Origin: Rickettsiales bacterium
GTDB lineage: Bacteria; Pseudomonadota; Alphaproteobacteria; Rickettsiales; UBA1997
NCBI GenBank assembly: GCA_947442475.1
Contig: CANEVP010000011.1
Span: forward strand, 1-44,071
Length of the DNA: 44,071 nucleotides
Direction: 5' to 3'
Both the position numbers and the translations under genes were made by a program. The notes beneath the pieces are model-generated. The model saw only the letters and a list, made by a program, of their open reading frames with translations. It ran no database searches and was not told the DNA's origin. Positions within the stretch are counted from its first letter, which is position 1. Each line of letters starts with the position of its first letter. This document shows, piece after piece, positions 16,616 through 25,511 of this stretch.

Positions 16616-17275
16616 TTAGCGACCAATGATAATGCCGAAATAAACGCTAGATTTTTTCTTGTTTTTGGTAAATATGAAATCCTGATTTTCTAAAATATCT
16701 TTTAGCCAACAGTGATATTTTTTATTATTTTCGACAACTGCGAAGCTGCGACATTTTTTATTGTCTAGGCAGGACTGGCGGCAGGTTTTGAATGGCTCTT
16801 CGCTATCTATGCTAAAATCTGCGATGTTATGTGAAAAAATATCGTAACCGGGAATGATGCTATAATTTTGGTGCTCTTTCTTATCGCTAAAGCGAAAGAG
16901 AGTTTTGGATTGAGGATCCTTAAGTATTTTTTTTATCGAAGTGTAAATGATGCAGTTGCCATTTTCTTTTTTTATGTCTGATGAGACTGCGACGCATTTC
17001 TTATCTCGAAGGCACCTTCCGTAGCAAGAGGCCAGAGTATTTTTAAGATCATTCTTAGTATCGACTGAATCGTGCAAAAGAAAGGCAACTTCGACTTCAT
17101 AAGAGCTGCCGACAATTTTGTAGCCATTGAAAATATGCAGTTGGTTTTGAGGTTCTTCGAAAGTGCGATTTGCAATGCTGGTAAGCGGTGATTTAAAAAT
17201 TAACAGAGCTGTTACGCTTAATATAAAAATTGCCGGCAACGAGTAAGTGAGATATTTTTGGACTTCTTTTAGCAT
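16616..17275 (-). CDS. Membrane-anchored PAN/apple-like Cys-rich protein, copy 2
   Basis: A 219-residue paralogue of the protein at 14132-14797. It has an N-terminal helix (about 11-28) and cysteine clusters CYGRCLRDKKCVAV and CRQSCLDNKKC, with YHCWLKD conserved exactly between the copies. The C-terminus YFGIIIGR also matches LGIIINR of copy 1. It precedes the second AftB-like gene, so the locus repeats the order PAN-like then transferase twice. The function is unknown. Partnership with the transferase is inferred from strict pairing. Confidence 0.65.
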   Translation of the reverse strand: MLKEVQKYLTYSLPAIFILSVTALLIFKSPLTSIANRTFEEPQNQLHIFNGYKIVGSSYEVEVAFLLHDSVDTKNDLKNTLASCYGRCLRDKKCVAVSSDIKKENGNCIIYTSIKKILKDPQSKTLFRFSDKKEHQNYSIIPGYDIFSHNIADFSIDSEEPFKTCRQSCLDNKKCRSFAVVENNKKYHCWLKDILENQDFIFTKNKKKSSVYFGIIIGR

Positions 17276-17288
17276 AGATTAAGTTGAA

Positions 17289-18485
17289 TTATGATTCGTT
17301 TTTCCAAGCGGTAATGAGTTCTTTTGATAAAGAATCCCAAGAAAAATTCTTAGACCTTTCAATGCCTTTTTTTGACAAGTCGCTTCTTAAAGGTTCATCT
17401 TCGCAAATTCTTTTTAGGCTGTTTACCAATTCTGAATCGCTTGTTGGGTCAATTAAAATTCCGGCGTCACCAATTACTTCAGGAAGTGAAGAAGTGTTGG
17501 AGGTGATTGTTGGCGTGCCGCTTTGCATTGCCTCAAGTGGGGGCAGGCCAAAGCCTTCGTACAAAGATGTGTAAATAAAAGCCAAGGCGCCGCTGTAAAG
17601 AGTTGGTAAATCTTCGTCATCGACAAAGCCGGTGAAAATGATTTTGTCTTTGAATTCTGCAAAAAACTCTAAATCGGCAAGAAGCTCGCGATTCATGTTT
17701 TTATTGGGCCCGGCCAGCACCAAAGAAATGTCGTTTTGGCTATTTTCTTTGGCAAAGCGCAGAAAATTTTTGATCGTAAATAAAATATTTTTGCGCGGAT
17801 TGAAGTCAGAAACCGAGAGAAAATATTTGGCGGTGGGAATTTGATATTTGTCGCAAGTGCCAGAGATCAGGGCTTGATCGGCACAGGGCTTAAATTTTGC
17901 GTCAGCTGCAAGTAATGTGACCAAAGTTTTTTTCTCAGCAAAATCGGGGCGAAATTTTAGAAAGTCGTTTCGTGTGGCCTTGGAATTAAAAAAGACAAAA
18001 TCGCATTTGATGTTCGCGATAAATTTCTTGTAAGAGGCGCTAAACTTAGAGCAGGTGATGTCGTTGCAAACAATCGGAATCAGGTCGTGGATGAAGATTG
18101 AGCTTTTGAGGTTTTTGTAAATTATTGGAGACACCGGGTTAAAAGGTGAAAAGTACCAATCAAATTTACTGACGATTTTGCCATATTTTTTGGCCAGCAG
18201 CAAAGTGTGAATTTTTGATTTTAACCGGATAAGAAAATTGCGATCGCGTGAAGTCTTGGTAAGGCCGGGCAGGTAGATGATTTTGTCTTGGTGATTTGGA
18301 TAATTGAGCTCCAAATATTTTTTAACGTTTTTGCATTTCTTGTCGAGATAGCAGTAAAGCTCGATCTTATCACTTTTTGCCAGCTTCTTGAAAACTTCGT
18401 CAGCGAAACGGTAAAGACCGGTTTGTTTGCCGCTGCCGAAATTATCAAGCTGCTGCGTGTCAAAAAGTAATTTAATTTTTTTCAT
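17289..18485 (-). CDS. GT4-family glycosyltransferase
   Basis: A retaining GT-B glycosyltransferase of family 4, 398 residues, cytoplasmic. The N-terminal domain opens with LLFDTQQL and has FIHDLIPIV. The donor-binding domain has [10 protein letters not shown] and the E-x7-E element in [12 protein letters not shown], followed by [20 protein letters not shown]. These are the hallmarks of mannosyl- and rhamnosyl-type transferases. It should add one sugar from a nucleotide donor, perhaps the GDP-heptose made upstream, to a lipid-linked glycan. It sits 12 bases from the next GT gene and 13 bases from the PAN-like gene on the same strand. Confidence 0.88.
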   Translation of the reverse strand: MKKIKLLFDTQQLDNFGSGKQTGLYRFADEVFKKLAKSDKIELYCYLDKKCKNVKKYLELNYPNHQDKIIYLPGLTKTSRDRNFLIRLKSKIHTLLLAKKYGKIVSKFDWYFSPFNPVSPIIYKNLKSSIFIHDLIPIVCNDITCSKFSASYKKFIANIKCDFVFFNSKATRNDFLKFRPDFAEKKTLVTLLAADAKFKPCADQALISGTCDKYQIPTAKYFLSVSDFNPRKNILFTIKNFLRFAKENSQNDISLVLAGPNKNMNRELLADLEFFAEFKDKIIFTGFVDDEDLPTLYSGALAFIYTSLYEGFGLPPLEAMQSGTPTITSNTSSLPEVIGDAGILIDPTSDSELVNSLKRICEDEPLRSDLSKKGIERSKNFSWDSLSKELITAWKNES

Positions 18486-18497
18486 TTTCTCTCAAGC

Positions 18498-19769
18498 CTA
18501 AGCGCTGTTAATTGTGGCTTTGAGATAGGTGGCAATGTTGGTATCAACGCCAAAGTTTTTTTGCGCTTTCAAAATATTTTCTCGCAAAGATGGCGCGGTT
18601 TGAATTTTTTGCGAAAGCTCTAAGTGGTTTCCTTGGTCAAAGAAGGTAATGCATTTTGGGTAATAATCGCGCGAATATTCTTCAAAAGCTTTGGTGCGAG
18701 AAGCAATGATTCTAGCGCCGTAATTTAGATGGGTGGCGTAAGAGATTGGGCCCGAACCACCTTGTCCCACTTCGTAGTAAGGGAAAATAGGAACGTCAAC
18801 GGCAGCAACTACTTGTTTGAAATCTTCTTCGTCAACTAGGTGGTTAATGTAGTGGATGCGATTGAGTAATTTTTTTTCGGTGACGATCCAATTTAAAAGC
18901 TGGGTTTGAGTATCAGAAGAAAATTCGCGTGCAGGTATGGGTGTTGGTGCGGCTTTTTTATCTCTGCGATTTCTCATGATGGCTTTGTTGCTTGCTGGAT
19001 GTCTTTGTCCGCAAATAACTAATTCATAATTTGCGGGCAAAAGTGACAAGGCATCAAGTGCCACGTCAAAGCCTTTGTAGCCGGCTAAAAACCCGAAAAT
19101 TCCTAGGTAAGTTTTAGATGCATCGAGATTGTATTTTTTTATAAAAATATCTCTTTCCAAGGGGCCATTTAACTCAGCAATATCTCGATTGGTTGCAGAG
19201 ACGATGGGGTGATGAATAGTTGGTATGCCGAAATTGGCCATATATCTAACCAACTCTTTGCGGTGAACGATAAATTGAATTTTTTTACCGGATTTTACAG
19301 CCTTTGAAACAAAGAATAAAAAGCGCAAATAAGAATATTCAGATGAAGAAATTGAGCTTTTTAAGAGGCCAATTTTATTGAGTTTTCTAAGAATATTAAA
19401 TTTTAGTTCAGCAAATCGGGCTTTTGGGTTGATGGTATTATTGATGAAAATCGAGTGAACTGCAACTGTGACGTGATCGTGATTATTAATGATCTTTTGA
19501 ATTAAGCGGTGAGCTTTTTTGGTGGTTTTGCCGTAAAGACCGGCTTCATATTGTAGGTTAATAAAATCATATTTCTTAACTTGTTCAATAATGCTGGCGT
19601 CAACTGAAACGCCAGAATGGATTAAATCTTGATCCAAATGGATACATTCAACTTTTTTAAAATGGGGAGCTAGCTCTTCAATAAGCTGCTGGGTGTAAGA
19701 GGCGTTGCCACAATTTTCTGTCCAAGATGAAAGAATGCCGAGGGTTTTTTCTTTTAGATTTACTGTCAT
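18498..19769 (-). CDS. GT-B glycosyltransferase, probably family 4
   Basis: A 423-residue protein with a GT-B layout. LGILSSWTENCGNASYTQQL near the N-terminus resembles acceptor-domain starts of GT4 enzymes. The second domain begins at about residue 215 with TYLGIFGFLAGYKGFDVALDAL, a common donor-domain opening, and continues to VDVPIFPYYEVGQGGSGPISYA. The classical E-x7-E motif is not clear: a glutamate is present in YYEVGQGG, but the second one is missing. Specificity is unknown. It lies in the same operon as the GT4 gene downstream and the SDR upstream. Confidence 0.7.
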   Translation of the reverse strand: MTVNLKEKTLGILSSWTENCGNASYTQQLIEELAPHFKKVECIHLDQDLIHSGVSVDASIIEQVKKYDFINLQYEAGLYGKTTKKAHRLIQKIINNHDHVTVAVHSIFINNTINPKARFAELKFNILRKLNKIGLLKSSISSSEYSYLRFLFFVSKAVKSGKKIQFIVHRKELVRYMANFGIPTIHHPIVSATNRDIAELNGPLERDIFIKKYNLDASKTYLGIFGFLAGYKGFDVALDALSLLPANYELVICGQRHPASNKAIMRNRRDKKAAPTPIPAREFSSDTQTQLLNWIVTEKKLLNRIHYINHLVDEEDFKQVVAAVDVPIFPYYEVGQGGSGPISYATHLNYGARIIASRTKAFEEYSRDYYPKCITFFDQGNHLELSQKIQTAPSLRENILKAQKNFGVDTNIATYLKATINSA

Positions 19770-19813
19770 TTTTTGATAAAAATATTTACGGGTAGGGGTG
19801 CTTTTTAAAAACT

Positions 19814-20710
19814 TTAAATAACTAACTCAACCGAAGTAAGCGAAAGCAGCTTCTTCATTTTAGAATTGTTCATCAGGGTGCTGTTAGCTCTTTTTGCGAC
19901 AAAAATATTATTCATTTTTTGCGCCGAAATCGGCACGATATTTTCAGCGCTAAAGCCATGTTTTTTAGCGATTTGCAAAATGACATCTTCCTTAGAAAGA
20001 GCGGCGTCAGAACAGATGTTTACAGCGCCGATATTTTCTTCGCCGAACTTTTCAATGAGCTGCAAACAATATAAAGAGGCAGAATTAAAATCGATTGAGC
20101 TGCGGTAAGAATCACAAAAAGCTTCAACTTTTTTGCCGGCTTTCAAGTCGTCCACAATCACATCGTAGAAATGTTTTTTCTTGGTCAGGCTAGTGCCGAT
20201 TAAAAACGGGTAGTGAATTACGTTGTGGCGGTAAGACAAAACAATCTGCTCGGCCAGTGACTTTTGCCGGCCATATTCGTTAAGCGGGTGATGAGCGTCT
20301 TCTTCGGTGAAGTGGTAATTATCAACGCTTTCGCCGTAAACTGAATCGGTCGATGAATAGTAAAAAGTGTTAATATTTGGCAGCTTGTTGATGATGTTGC
20401 TAAGTGCTACAATATTGATATTCCAAGCTAGTTTTGGCGTTTGTTCAACTTTGTCGGGATGGTGAAAAGCTGATAAATAAATCACATTAAATTTAGCGCC
20501 GGATTTTTCTAGCTCATTGCAAAAAGCGTCCACCGCCGCAAAATCAGTCACATCCAAATTCATCCATTTAATGCGATCATCTATAATCGATGGAGAAGAA
20601 TTTTGAGTGTGAGTTGCGATAATTTCGCTGGAAGTGGTTTTGAGAATATTTTGTAAAAAATATGAACCGATATATCCGGACGCGCCGATTACTAAAAATT
20701 TTTTAGGCAT
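19814..20710 (-). CDS. RmlD-like NAD(P)-dependent sugar reductase/epimerase
   Basis: A 298-residue SDR with VIGASGYIGSYFL at the N-terminus, VIYLSAFHHPDKVE, YYSSTDSVYG, and the catalytic Tyr-x-x-x-Lys in EYGRQK. Length and layout resemble dTDP-4-dehydrorhamnose reductases and WbmG/RmlD-type enzymes that finish deoxy sugars. A nucleotide-linked 4-keto sugar is a plausible substrate, either the 4-keto-deoxyheptose from the dehydratase or a dTDP sugar. It overlaps the upstream cupin gene by 8 bases, which suggests the two act in sequence. Confidence 0.78.
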   Translation of the reverse strand: MPKKFLVIGASGYIGSYFLQNILKTTSSEIIATHTQNSSPSIIDDRIKWMNLDVTDFAAVDAFCNELEKSGAKFNVIYLSAFHHPDKVEQTPKLAWNINIVALSNIINKLPNINTFYYSSTDSVYGESVDNYHFTEEDAHHPLNEYGRQKSLAEQIVLSYRHNVIHYPFLIGTSLTKKKHFYDVIVDDLKAGKKVEAFCDSYRSSIDFNSASLYCLQLIEKFGEENIGAVNICSDAALSKEDVILQIAKKHGFSAENIVPISAQKMNNIFVAKRANSTLMNNSKMKKLLSLTSVELVI

Positions 20711-21092
20711 CTTGATACATATCCATATTGGTTTTAGTTGCGGATTTTTCGATTACACCCTTGTCGTAAAGAGAGATTAGCAAAGTTTCTTCTAAAAATT
20801 CGAAAGAGTGTGAGACGTTTTTTTCAATAATAAAAAGATCTTCTGGCTCCATCACAAAAGTGATATTTTGTTCGTTGAGTTTTAGGGTTAGATTAAATTT
20901 TCCCGAAATCACAAAAAACATTTCGCGGTTGTTTTTGTGGTGATGTCCACCGCGAATACTGCCAGCATTTGAGTTGATAAAATTTACTTGATTCCAACCG
21001 CTGCTAACTAGCTGGCGCAGCTTGCCACGATCATCGCCATGCACAAAATCGGGTGCCAAAAAAGTGATTAATCCTTCAATAGTTTCTTTCAA
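20703..21092 (-). CDS. Cupin (WxcM/FdtA-like), probable sugar isomerase or epimerase
   Basis: A 129-residue single-domain cupin. The N-terminal GDDRGKLRQLV and the metal-type histidine motif in SIRGGHHHKNNREMFFVISG, with a later VSHSFEF, resemble WxcM/FdtA proteins that isomerise dTDP-4-keto-6-deoxy sugars. It is joined to the RmlD-like SDR by an 8-base overlap. A role in processing a keto sugar for the glycan is therefore likely, while the exact reaction is open. Confidence 0.72.
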   Translation of the reverse strand: MKETIEGLITFLAPDFVHGDDRGKLRQLVSSGWNQVNFINSNAGSIRGGHHHKNNREMFFVISGKFNLTLKLNEQNITFVMEPEDLFIIEKNVSHSFEFLEETLLISLYDKGVIEKSATKTNMDMYQDA

Positions 21093-21095
21093 AAA

Positions 21096-21401
21096 TTACT
21101 CCGGTTGCATTATAAAAATTCGCTCTTTTTTAGCGTCTAAATCTTTGATTTGAATTCTGGTTCCATCAACTACCGACTCAACAAAAATGATCTTTGCTGC
21201 GTGATATTTATCCAATTTGTAATCGTAAAATTGAATGACTAATCCTTCGCGAACTAAATTTCCTTCTTCAATTTCGATGCTGGTTTTTTCTTCGTAATCG
21301 TAGCCGGTCCAAGCAAAACTTGGGTTGGTAATAAAAAAAATCGCAGCAAAAAATGTCGCAAAAAAAAATGACGAAGTTTTTTTAGATAATGAGGAAAACA
21401 T
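21096..21401 (-). CDS. Small exported protein, DUF5334-like
   Basis: A 101-residue protein with a signal peptide of about 30 residues ending in PSFA, followed by WTGYDYEEKTSIEIEEGNLV. This opening, followed by repeated short acidic strands, matches DUF5334 proteins as I remember them. The mature part of about 70 residues should be a small periplasmic or secreted beta domain of unknown function. It ends three bases before the cupin start, so it may be the first gene of the minus-strand glycan operon. Confidence 0.6.
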   Translation of the reverse strand: MFSSLSKKTSSFFFATFFAAIFFITNPSFAWTGYDYEEKTSIEIEEGNLVREGLVIQFYDYKLDKYHAAKIIFVESVVDGTRIQIKDLDAKKERIFIMQPE

Positions 21402-21505
21402 GGGTTGACTTTTGGTGTGGTAGTTTGTTTATTTCGCGCCCGCTTTTTTCTTACAAAGCGACATCACTTTCATTTCTACAAATTTTTCTTTCAAGAATTG
21501 TTTTT

Positions 21506-21583
21506 CGGGGCGTAGCGCAGTCTGGCTAGCGCATCTGGTTTGGGACTAGAGGGTCGGGAGTTCGAATCTCTCCGCCCCGACCA
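21506..21583 (+). tRNA. tRNA-Pro (anticodon TGG)
   Basis: A complete cloverleaf can be drawn. The acceptor stem CGGGGCG pairs with CGCCCCG. The D arm is AGCGC..GCGC. The anticodon arm TCTGG/CTAGA has one G-T pair and loop TTTGGGA with anticodon TGG at 21541-21543. The T arm carries GTTCGAATC, followed by discriminator A and an encoded CCA at 21581-21583. It reads proline codons CCN. Confidence 0.95.
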
Positions 21584-21602
21584 ATTCTTTTTTTTCGTCG
21601 TC

Positions 21603-21703
21603 TTTTGATTGCTGGTGGGGCTTGGAAAGTAGCTCTCGCCAGTTACCTATATCAAATACGCGCCTTCCTCGACCCACTTTCCAAGCCCCACCAGCAATCA
21701 AAA
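21603..21703. repeat. Perfect 28-bp inverted repeat with 45-base centre
   Basis: Arms at 21603-21630 (TTTTGATTGCTGGTGGGGCT...) and 21676-21703 are exact reverse complements around a 45-base spacer. It starts 20 bases after tRNA-Pro. No transposase is present. It could be a palindromic interspersed element or a processed RNA hairpin. It is the only palindrome here with a long loop. Confidence 0.8.
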
Positions 21704-21786
21704 TACTTAGAAAAAATCTCTTCTTATTTTTTACGATTTTTTTCTTTTCCAATTTTCTCTTCCTTTTAAGTCATTCACTCACCCAA

Positions 21787-21802
21787 GTCATGCTGAGCCT
21801 GT
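21787..21802. repeat. Half copy of the 31244 palindromic element
   Basis: GTCATGCTGAGCCTGT matches 16 bases of the left arm of the element at 31244-31319 exactly. Here it lacks a matching right arm. It lies just before the end of the antiporter gene. Confidence 0.7.
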
Positions 21803-21815
21803 GTTTTAGGGAAAA

Positions 21816-23558
21816 CTACTTCTTCTCAAAAATCTCTTCCCCGCCGCTATTTTCATCGTAGAGAATTACATCGCGCATTACGTCTGAATTAATGTCGCGG
21901 AATGCAGCCAAAGCGTTGTTGATTTCGCCGTTGCTAACTCCAACTGACGTCAAGGCCGCGTGGGTTAATTGTAGGCCGGTTTCTAGGTTTTTTGACACAA
22001 CCAAGCTCGCGCCGACTTTCTTAAAACGGTCGGCATTGTGGATGGTTTCAGATTTCGTAATTACCGCAGCATTGGGGAAATTTTCGTGGATAAATCTGGT
22101 GATTTTCATGCAGGCGATTTCGTCTTCCATCGTTACAATCACTGATTCGCAGCGCTCAATGCCAACGTAGCGCAAAATATCAACATTTAAGGCGTCGCCG
22201 TAATGGATGTTGTAGCCGTTATTTTTTTCGATTCGCACCGAGCGGTGGTTATTTTCAAGCACGATGTAATTGATGCCGCGCTTACGCAAAATGTAAGAAA
22301 CGATGCGGCCGACTTTAGAAAATCCAACCACAATTACGTGCTTTGAAATATCGCCAATTTCTCTTTTAATTTGATTGTCTTGCAGCACTTCTTTGGTGTA
22401 GAGATGGGCTTTTATTTTGCGCCCAGTAGCTGCAAGCAAAGGCGTCAGCGCCATGGTGAAGGTCACAACTGTCATCAAAAATTGCGACAAATCATTATCC
22501 ATAAATTTCTGCTGCACTGCCATCAAAAACACTACGAAAGCGAATTCGCCGCCTTGCGACAAAAGTAGTCCGGTGTGAATTGCTGGCGCAATTGGAAAGC
22601 GAAAAATTTTGCAAAGTAGCACGATGATTCCAGTTTTAACGGCGATAAGCGCGAGCGAAACCATCACGATGTAGGGCAAGCTTGAGATCAATAAATCAAA
22701 GTCGAAAGACATGCCAATGGTCATGAAAAACAATCCCAAAAGCAGTGACTTCAGCGATAAAATTTCTTCTTCAACGCGATATTTATATTCGGTTTCTGCC
22801 ACCATCAAACCAGCGATAAAAGCGCCAAGGGCAAAGGACAATCCCATGTAATTACTTAAAAAAGAGGAGCCCAAAATAATCATCAAAGTGAAGCTCAAAA
22901 ATAACACGTCACTTTTTGCTTCAGCGATTAAGCGATAAATCGGACGCAACATTAAGCGACCAACCACCACAATAATGCCCATCGCGATCGCAGCGTTGAG
23001 CAAGGCTTCGCCGAGCGCGCTAAAAACATTGAGTTCTTTTTTAGCAAGCAAAGGAAGCAAAACCAAAATCGGAATCACCGCCAAATCTTGCATCAGAAGA
23101 ATCGAAAAAGATAAGCGACCAACGCGAGTTGATTGCTCGGAATGTTCAGCGATTACCTGCATTACAATTGCAGTTGAAGACAGTGATAGAGCCGCACCAA
23201 TGATGATTGAGGTTTCTAGCGAAAGGCCAAAGCATTGAGAGGAAATAACTGAAATTGCCAGCGAGGTAAAAATTACCTGCGCACTACCAAAGCCCAAAAC
23301 ATACTTCTTCATCGCTAACAACCTGCTGAAAGTGAGCTCTAAACCAATAGCGAAAAGCAGAAAAACAATTCCCAGTTCGGCGATTGATTTAGTAGTTTCA
23401 GTGCTGGTTAAAACCCCAAACCCGAAAGGCCCGATGGCGGCGCCAGAAACTAAATATCCAAGGGCAGGGCTGAGTCCAAGTTGTTTAAAAACGATGACGA
23501 TTAGAACGGAAGCAAATAGCAAGATTAAGATGTCGTGCAGATAGGAGATGTCGTGCAT
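21816..23558 (-). CDS. KefB/KefC/YbaL-type monovalent cation:proton antiporter (CPA2)
   Basis: A 580-residue inner-membrane protein. Residues 1 to about 385 form twelve or so helices of the Na/H exchanger fold, with LGLSPALGYLVSGAAIGP, SLSSTAIVMQVI, and LSQGGEFAFVVF typical of Kef proteins. Residues about 405-525 are a cytosolic TrkA-N/RCK domain beginning HVIVVGFSKVGRIVSYILRK, which binds a nucleotide and gates transport. A short tail follows. It should export K+ or Na+ against protons in pH or electrophile stress. No ancillary KefF/KefG gene is adjacent. It is separate from the glycan locus and diverges from dcd across 243 bases containing a palindrome. Confidence 0.9.
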   Translation of the reverse strand: MHDISYLHDILILLFASVLIVIVFKQLGLSPALGYLVSGAAIGPFGFGVLTSTETTKSIAELGIVFLLFAIGLELTFSRLLAMKKYVLGFGSAQVIFTSLAISVISSQCFGLSLETSIIIGAALSLSSTAIVMQVIAEHSEQSTRVGRLSFSILLMQDLAVIPILVLLPLLAKKELNVFSALGEALLNAAIAMGIIVVVGRLMLRPIYRLIAEAKSDVLFLSFTLMIILGSSFLSNYMGLSFALGAFIAGLMVAETEYKYRVEEEILSLKSLLLGLFFMTIGMSFDFDLLISSLPYIVMVSLALIAVKTGIIVLLCKIFRFPIAPAIHTGLLLSQGGEFAFVVFLMAVQQKFMDNDLSQFLMTVVTFTMALTPLLAATGRKIKAHLYTKEVLQDNQIKREIGDISKHVIVVGFSKVGRIVSYILRKRGINYIVLENNHRSVRIEKNNGYNIHYGDALNVDILRYVGIERCESVIVTMEDEIACMKITRFIHENFPNAAVITKSETIHNADRFKKVGASLVVSKNLETGLQLTHAALTSVGVSNGEINNALAAFRDINSDVMRDVILYDENSGGEEIFEKK

Positions 23559-23601
23559 TTTGTTTTAAGTTTTTGGTTGTGAGTATTGATCAAAGCTCGT
23601 C

Positions 23602-23673
23602 TGGACCCCGTCATTCGAAGGGGTGACACCGAGAGAGAGTTTAATTTGTCACCCCGTCGAATGACGGGGTCCA
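23602..23673. repeat. 27-bp palindromic element between kef and dcd
   Basis: Arms 23602-23628 and 23647-23673 are reverse complements with one mismatch around an 18-base loop. The arm core is GGACCCCGTCATTCGA. It lies in the divergent gap between the antiporter and dcd. GC content is far above that of the surroundings, as with REP-type elements. Confidence 0.8.
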
Positions 23674-23801
23674 TGCGATTACTAGATAACTGAAAAATCT
23701 GCAGTTTTACATTTGCGAATTGAGATTCTTTTTTTATAAAAACCGCTCCCCTTACAGGCAAGTAACTTCTCGCTAAAATCACAAATTTCTAATCAAAAAA
23801 A

Positions 23802-24371
23802 ATGTCCATTCTTTCTGATAAATCAATTGCTGCGCTGGTTAAAAGTGAACAAATGATTGAGCCCTTCGCAGCGCAGCAGGTGCGCTTTGATGCTAAAGGT
23901 GAAAAAATAATTTCTTATGGCAACTCTTCTTACGGCTACGATGCTCGTGTTTCTAACGAGTTTAAAATTTTCACAAATATCGATTCAGCAATTGTTGATC
24001 CGAAAAACTTTTGCGAAACTAGTTTTGTAAATCGCACAACTGACGTTTGCATTATTCCGCCAAATAGTTTTGCGCTGGCTCGCACCGTTGAATATTTCAA
24101 AATCCCTAAAGATGTTTTGGTGGTTTGCGTGGGCAAATCAACTTATGCTCGTTGCGGAATTATCGTTAATGTAACCCCGCTGGAGCCGGGTTGGGAAGGT
24201 CACGTTACTTTAGAATTTTCTAACACCACGCCGCTTCCCGCCAAAATTTATGCTTTCGAAGGCGCTTGCCAATTTTTGTTTTTCAAAGGCGACCAACCTT
24301 GCGAAATTTCTTACGACATGCGCAGCGGCAAATACATGAAACAAACCGGAGTTACTCTGCCAAAAGTATGA
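23802..24371 (+). CDS. dcd: dCTP deaminase
   Basis: A 189-residue homotrimeric enzyme that deaminates dCTP to dUTP for thymidylate synthesis. Visible blocks are [20 protein letters not shown] near residue 45, [21 protein letters not shown] in the nucleotide-binding core, the catalytic glutamate in VTLEFSN, and [11 protein letters not shown]. Length equals E. coli Dcd. The ATG of the next gene overlaps its stop (ATGA), an unusual coupling for dcd. Confidence 0.95.
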   Translation: MSILSDKSIAALVKSEQMIEPFAAQQVRFDAKGEKIISYGNSSYGYDARVSNEFKIFTNIDSAIVDPKNFCETSFVNRTTDVCIIPPNSFALARTVEYFKIPKDVLVVCVGKSTYARCGIIVNVTPLEPGWEGHVTLEFSNTTPLPAKIYAFEGACQFLFFKGDQPCEISYDMRSGKYMKQTGVTLPKV

Positions 24372-25087
24372 TTAAGATTTTTCTTACAGCTTTTTTTCTA
24401 CTAACCTGTGTTACGGCTTTTGCCATTGAAACTGTCACTCCTGCCGCCTTTAAAGATGTAAAAGGTAATCCCGTTAATCGCTACGCCAAAGAAGCGCCTT
24501 CAGTTTTTGATCCAAAAACACCAACCCCGTCACGCTTTTTTGCCGCTGATTTGTCGATGCCAGACACTTTTGCTACCACCAATAATTTAGCCAAAAAAAC
24601 CGGCTCATTTTATCGCGCTTTTGGCGAAATTATTTTTATTCAAGGCACCGTCACCGACTCTTTCAACGTGCCAATTGACGGCGCGGTGATTGAAATTTGG
24701 CAAAAAAATGCGGCAGGAAAATATCACACTTTGCTTGAGCCAGACAGCGAATATCTCGATAAATATTTCAGCATGTCGGGGCGCACCGTGAGCGACAATT
24801 TGGGCAATTACCACTTCATTACAATTATGCCTGGCGCGGTTCCGGGGCGTGCGCCGCATATTAACATGAATCTTTACCATCCGAAATTCGGTAAACTTGA
24901 AACCGAAATGTATTTTGAAAAACATCCCTACAATGCCGGCGATTACCAATATTTATCTTACAGCGAAGATGAGCGCAAAGCTTTAACGGCTTTGGTTCGT
25001 AGCTCCGACATTATGAATCCACAATCAATTAAGCTTTGCACTTTTGACATTGTGATGAAGGGAATTCATCAGTATAAACGGTTCTAA
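24368..25087 (+). CDS. Exported protein like the alpha subunit of protocatechuate 3,4-dioxygenase, probably without iron
   Basis: A 239-residue protein with a signal peptide (about 1-19, ending in TAFA). The intradiol dioxygenase beta-sandwich is recognisable: [41 protein letters not shown], and [12 protein letters not shown]. Active iron-binding subunits have P-G-x-Y and H-I-H. Here the segments read PGAV and HIN, so two Fe ligands are missing, as in the non-catalytic PcaG subunit. No PcaH-type partner is in the window. A structural, binding or altered catalytic role in the periplasm is therefore more likely than ring cleavage. The start overlaps the dcd stop. A longer frame from 24266 lies inside dcd and was rejected. 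Confidence 0.7.
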   Translation: MIKIFLTAFFLLTCVTAFAIETVTPAAFKDVKGNPVNRYAKEAPSVFDPKTPTPSRFFAADLSMPDTFATTNNLAKKTGSFYRAFGEIIFIQGTVTDSFNVPIDGAVIEIWQKNAAGKYHTLLEPDSEYLDKYFSMSGRTVSDNLGNYHFITIMPGAVPGRAPHINMNLYHPKFGKLETEMYFEKHPYNAGDYQYLSYSEDERKALTALVRSSDIMNPQSIKLCTFDIVMKGIHQYKRF

Positions 25088-25105
25088 AACTTAATTAAAT
25101 TTTTC

Positions 25106-25510
25106 ATGAAATCGCAACGCCAGCTCCAAATCGGTGAAAATCTCAAACGTGTAATGTGCGATATTTTCATGCGTGACGATATTCTAACGGTGCCTGGAAG
25201 CTACATCACAATCTTGCAAGCCGATGTTAGCCCTGACGCCAAGAACGCTTACATTTACATCGATATTTTCGGCAATGAGCCAATGCATCAAAAAATTATT
25301 GAGAAATTAAACGCCATGGCGCCGCATTTTCGTTATCAAATGGCGAAGCGACTGACTTTGCGCGTGGTGCCAGAAATTACTTTTGTGCTTGATAAAACTC
25401 AGGCCAAAGCGATGGATTTAGAAGCTTTAATTGGCGGAGAAGCAAAGAAATATCAGGGGCTTGATGTGCAAGAAAAGCAGTCAAAACCAAGTTCAAAAAG
25501 AAAGAAGTAA
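25106..25510 (+). CDS. rbfA: Ribosome-binding factor A
   Basis: A 134-residue single KH-type domain protein that matures the 5' end of 16S rRNA in the 30S subunit. RQLQIGENLKRVMCDIF at the start, ITILQADVSPDAKNAYIYIDIFG, and RVVPEITFVLDKT near residue 95 are standard RbfA blocks. The C-terminal tail is lysine-rich and non-conserved. It stands directly before dxr (one base between stop and ATG) rather than after infB as in many proteobacteria. Confidence 0.92.
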   Translation: MKSQRQLQIGENLKRVMCDIFMRDDILTVPGSYITILQADVSPDAKNAYIYIDIFGNEPMHQKIIEKLNAMAPHFRYQMAKRLTLRVVPEITFVLDKTQAKAMDLEALIGGEAKKYQGLDVQEKQSKPSSKRKK

Positions 25511-25511
25511 A

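Noticed and set aside
21546-21752. A 68-codon minus-strand frame ending in GAERFELPTL
   Set aside because: Its 3' end is the complement of tRNA-Pro, which produces the well-known false ERFELPT tail; the rest crosses the inverted repeat.
24266-24367. N-terminal extension of the PcaG-like protein
   Set aside because: It lies inside dcd and would destroy the clear signal peptide that begins at 24368.
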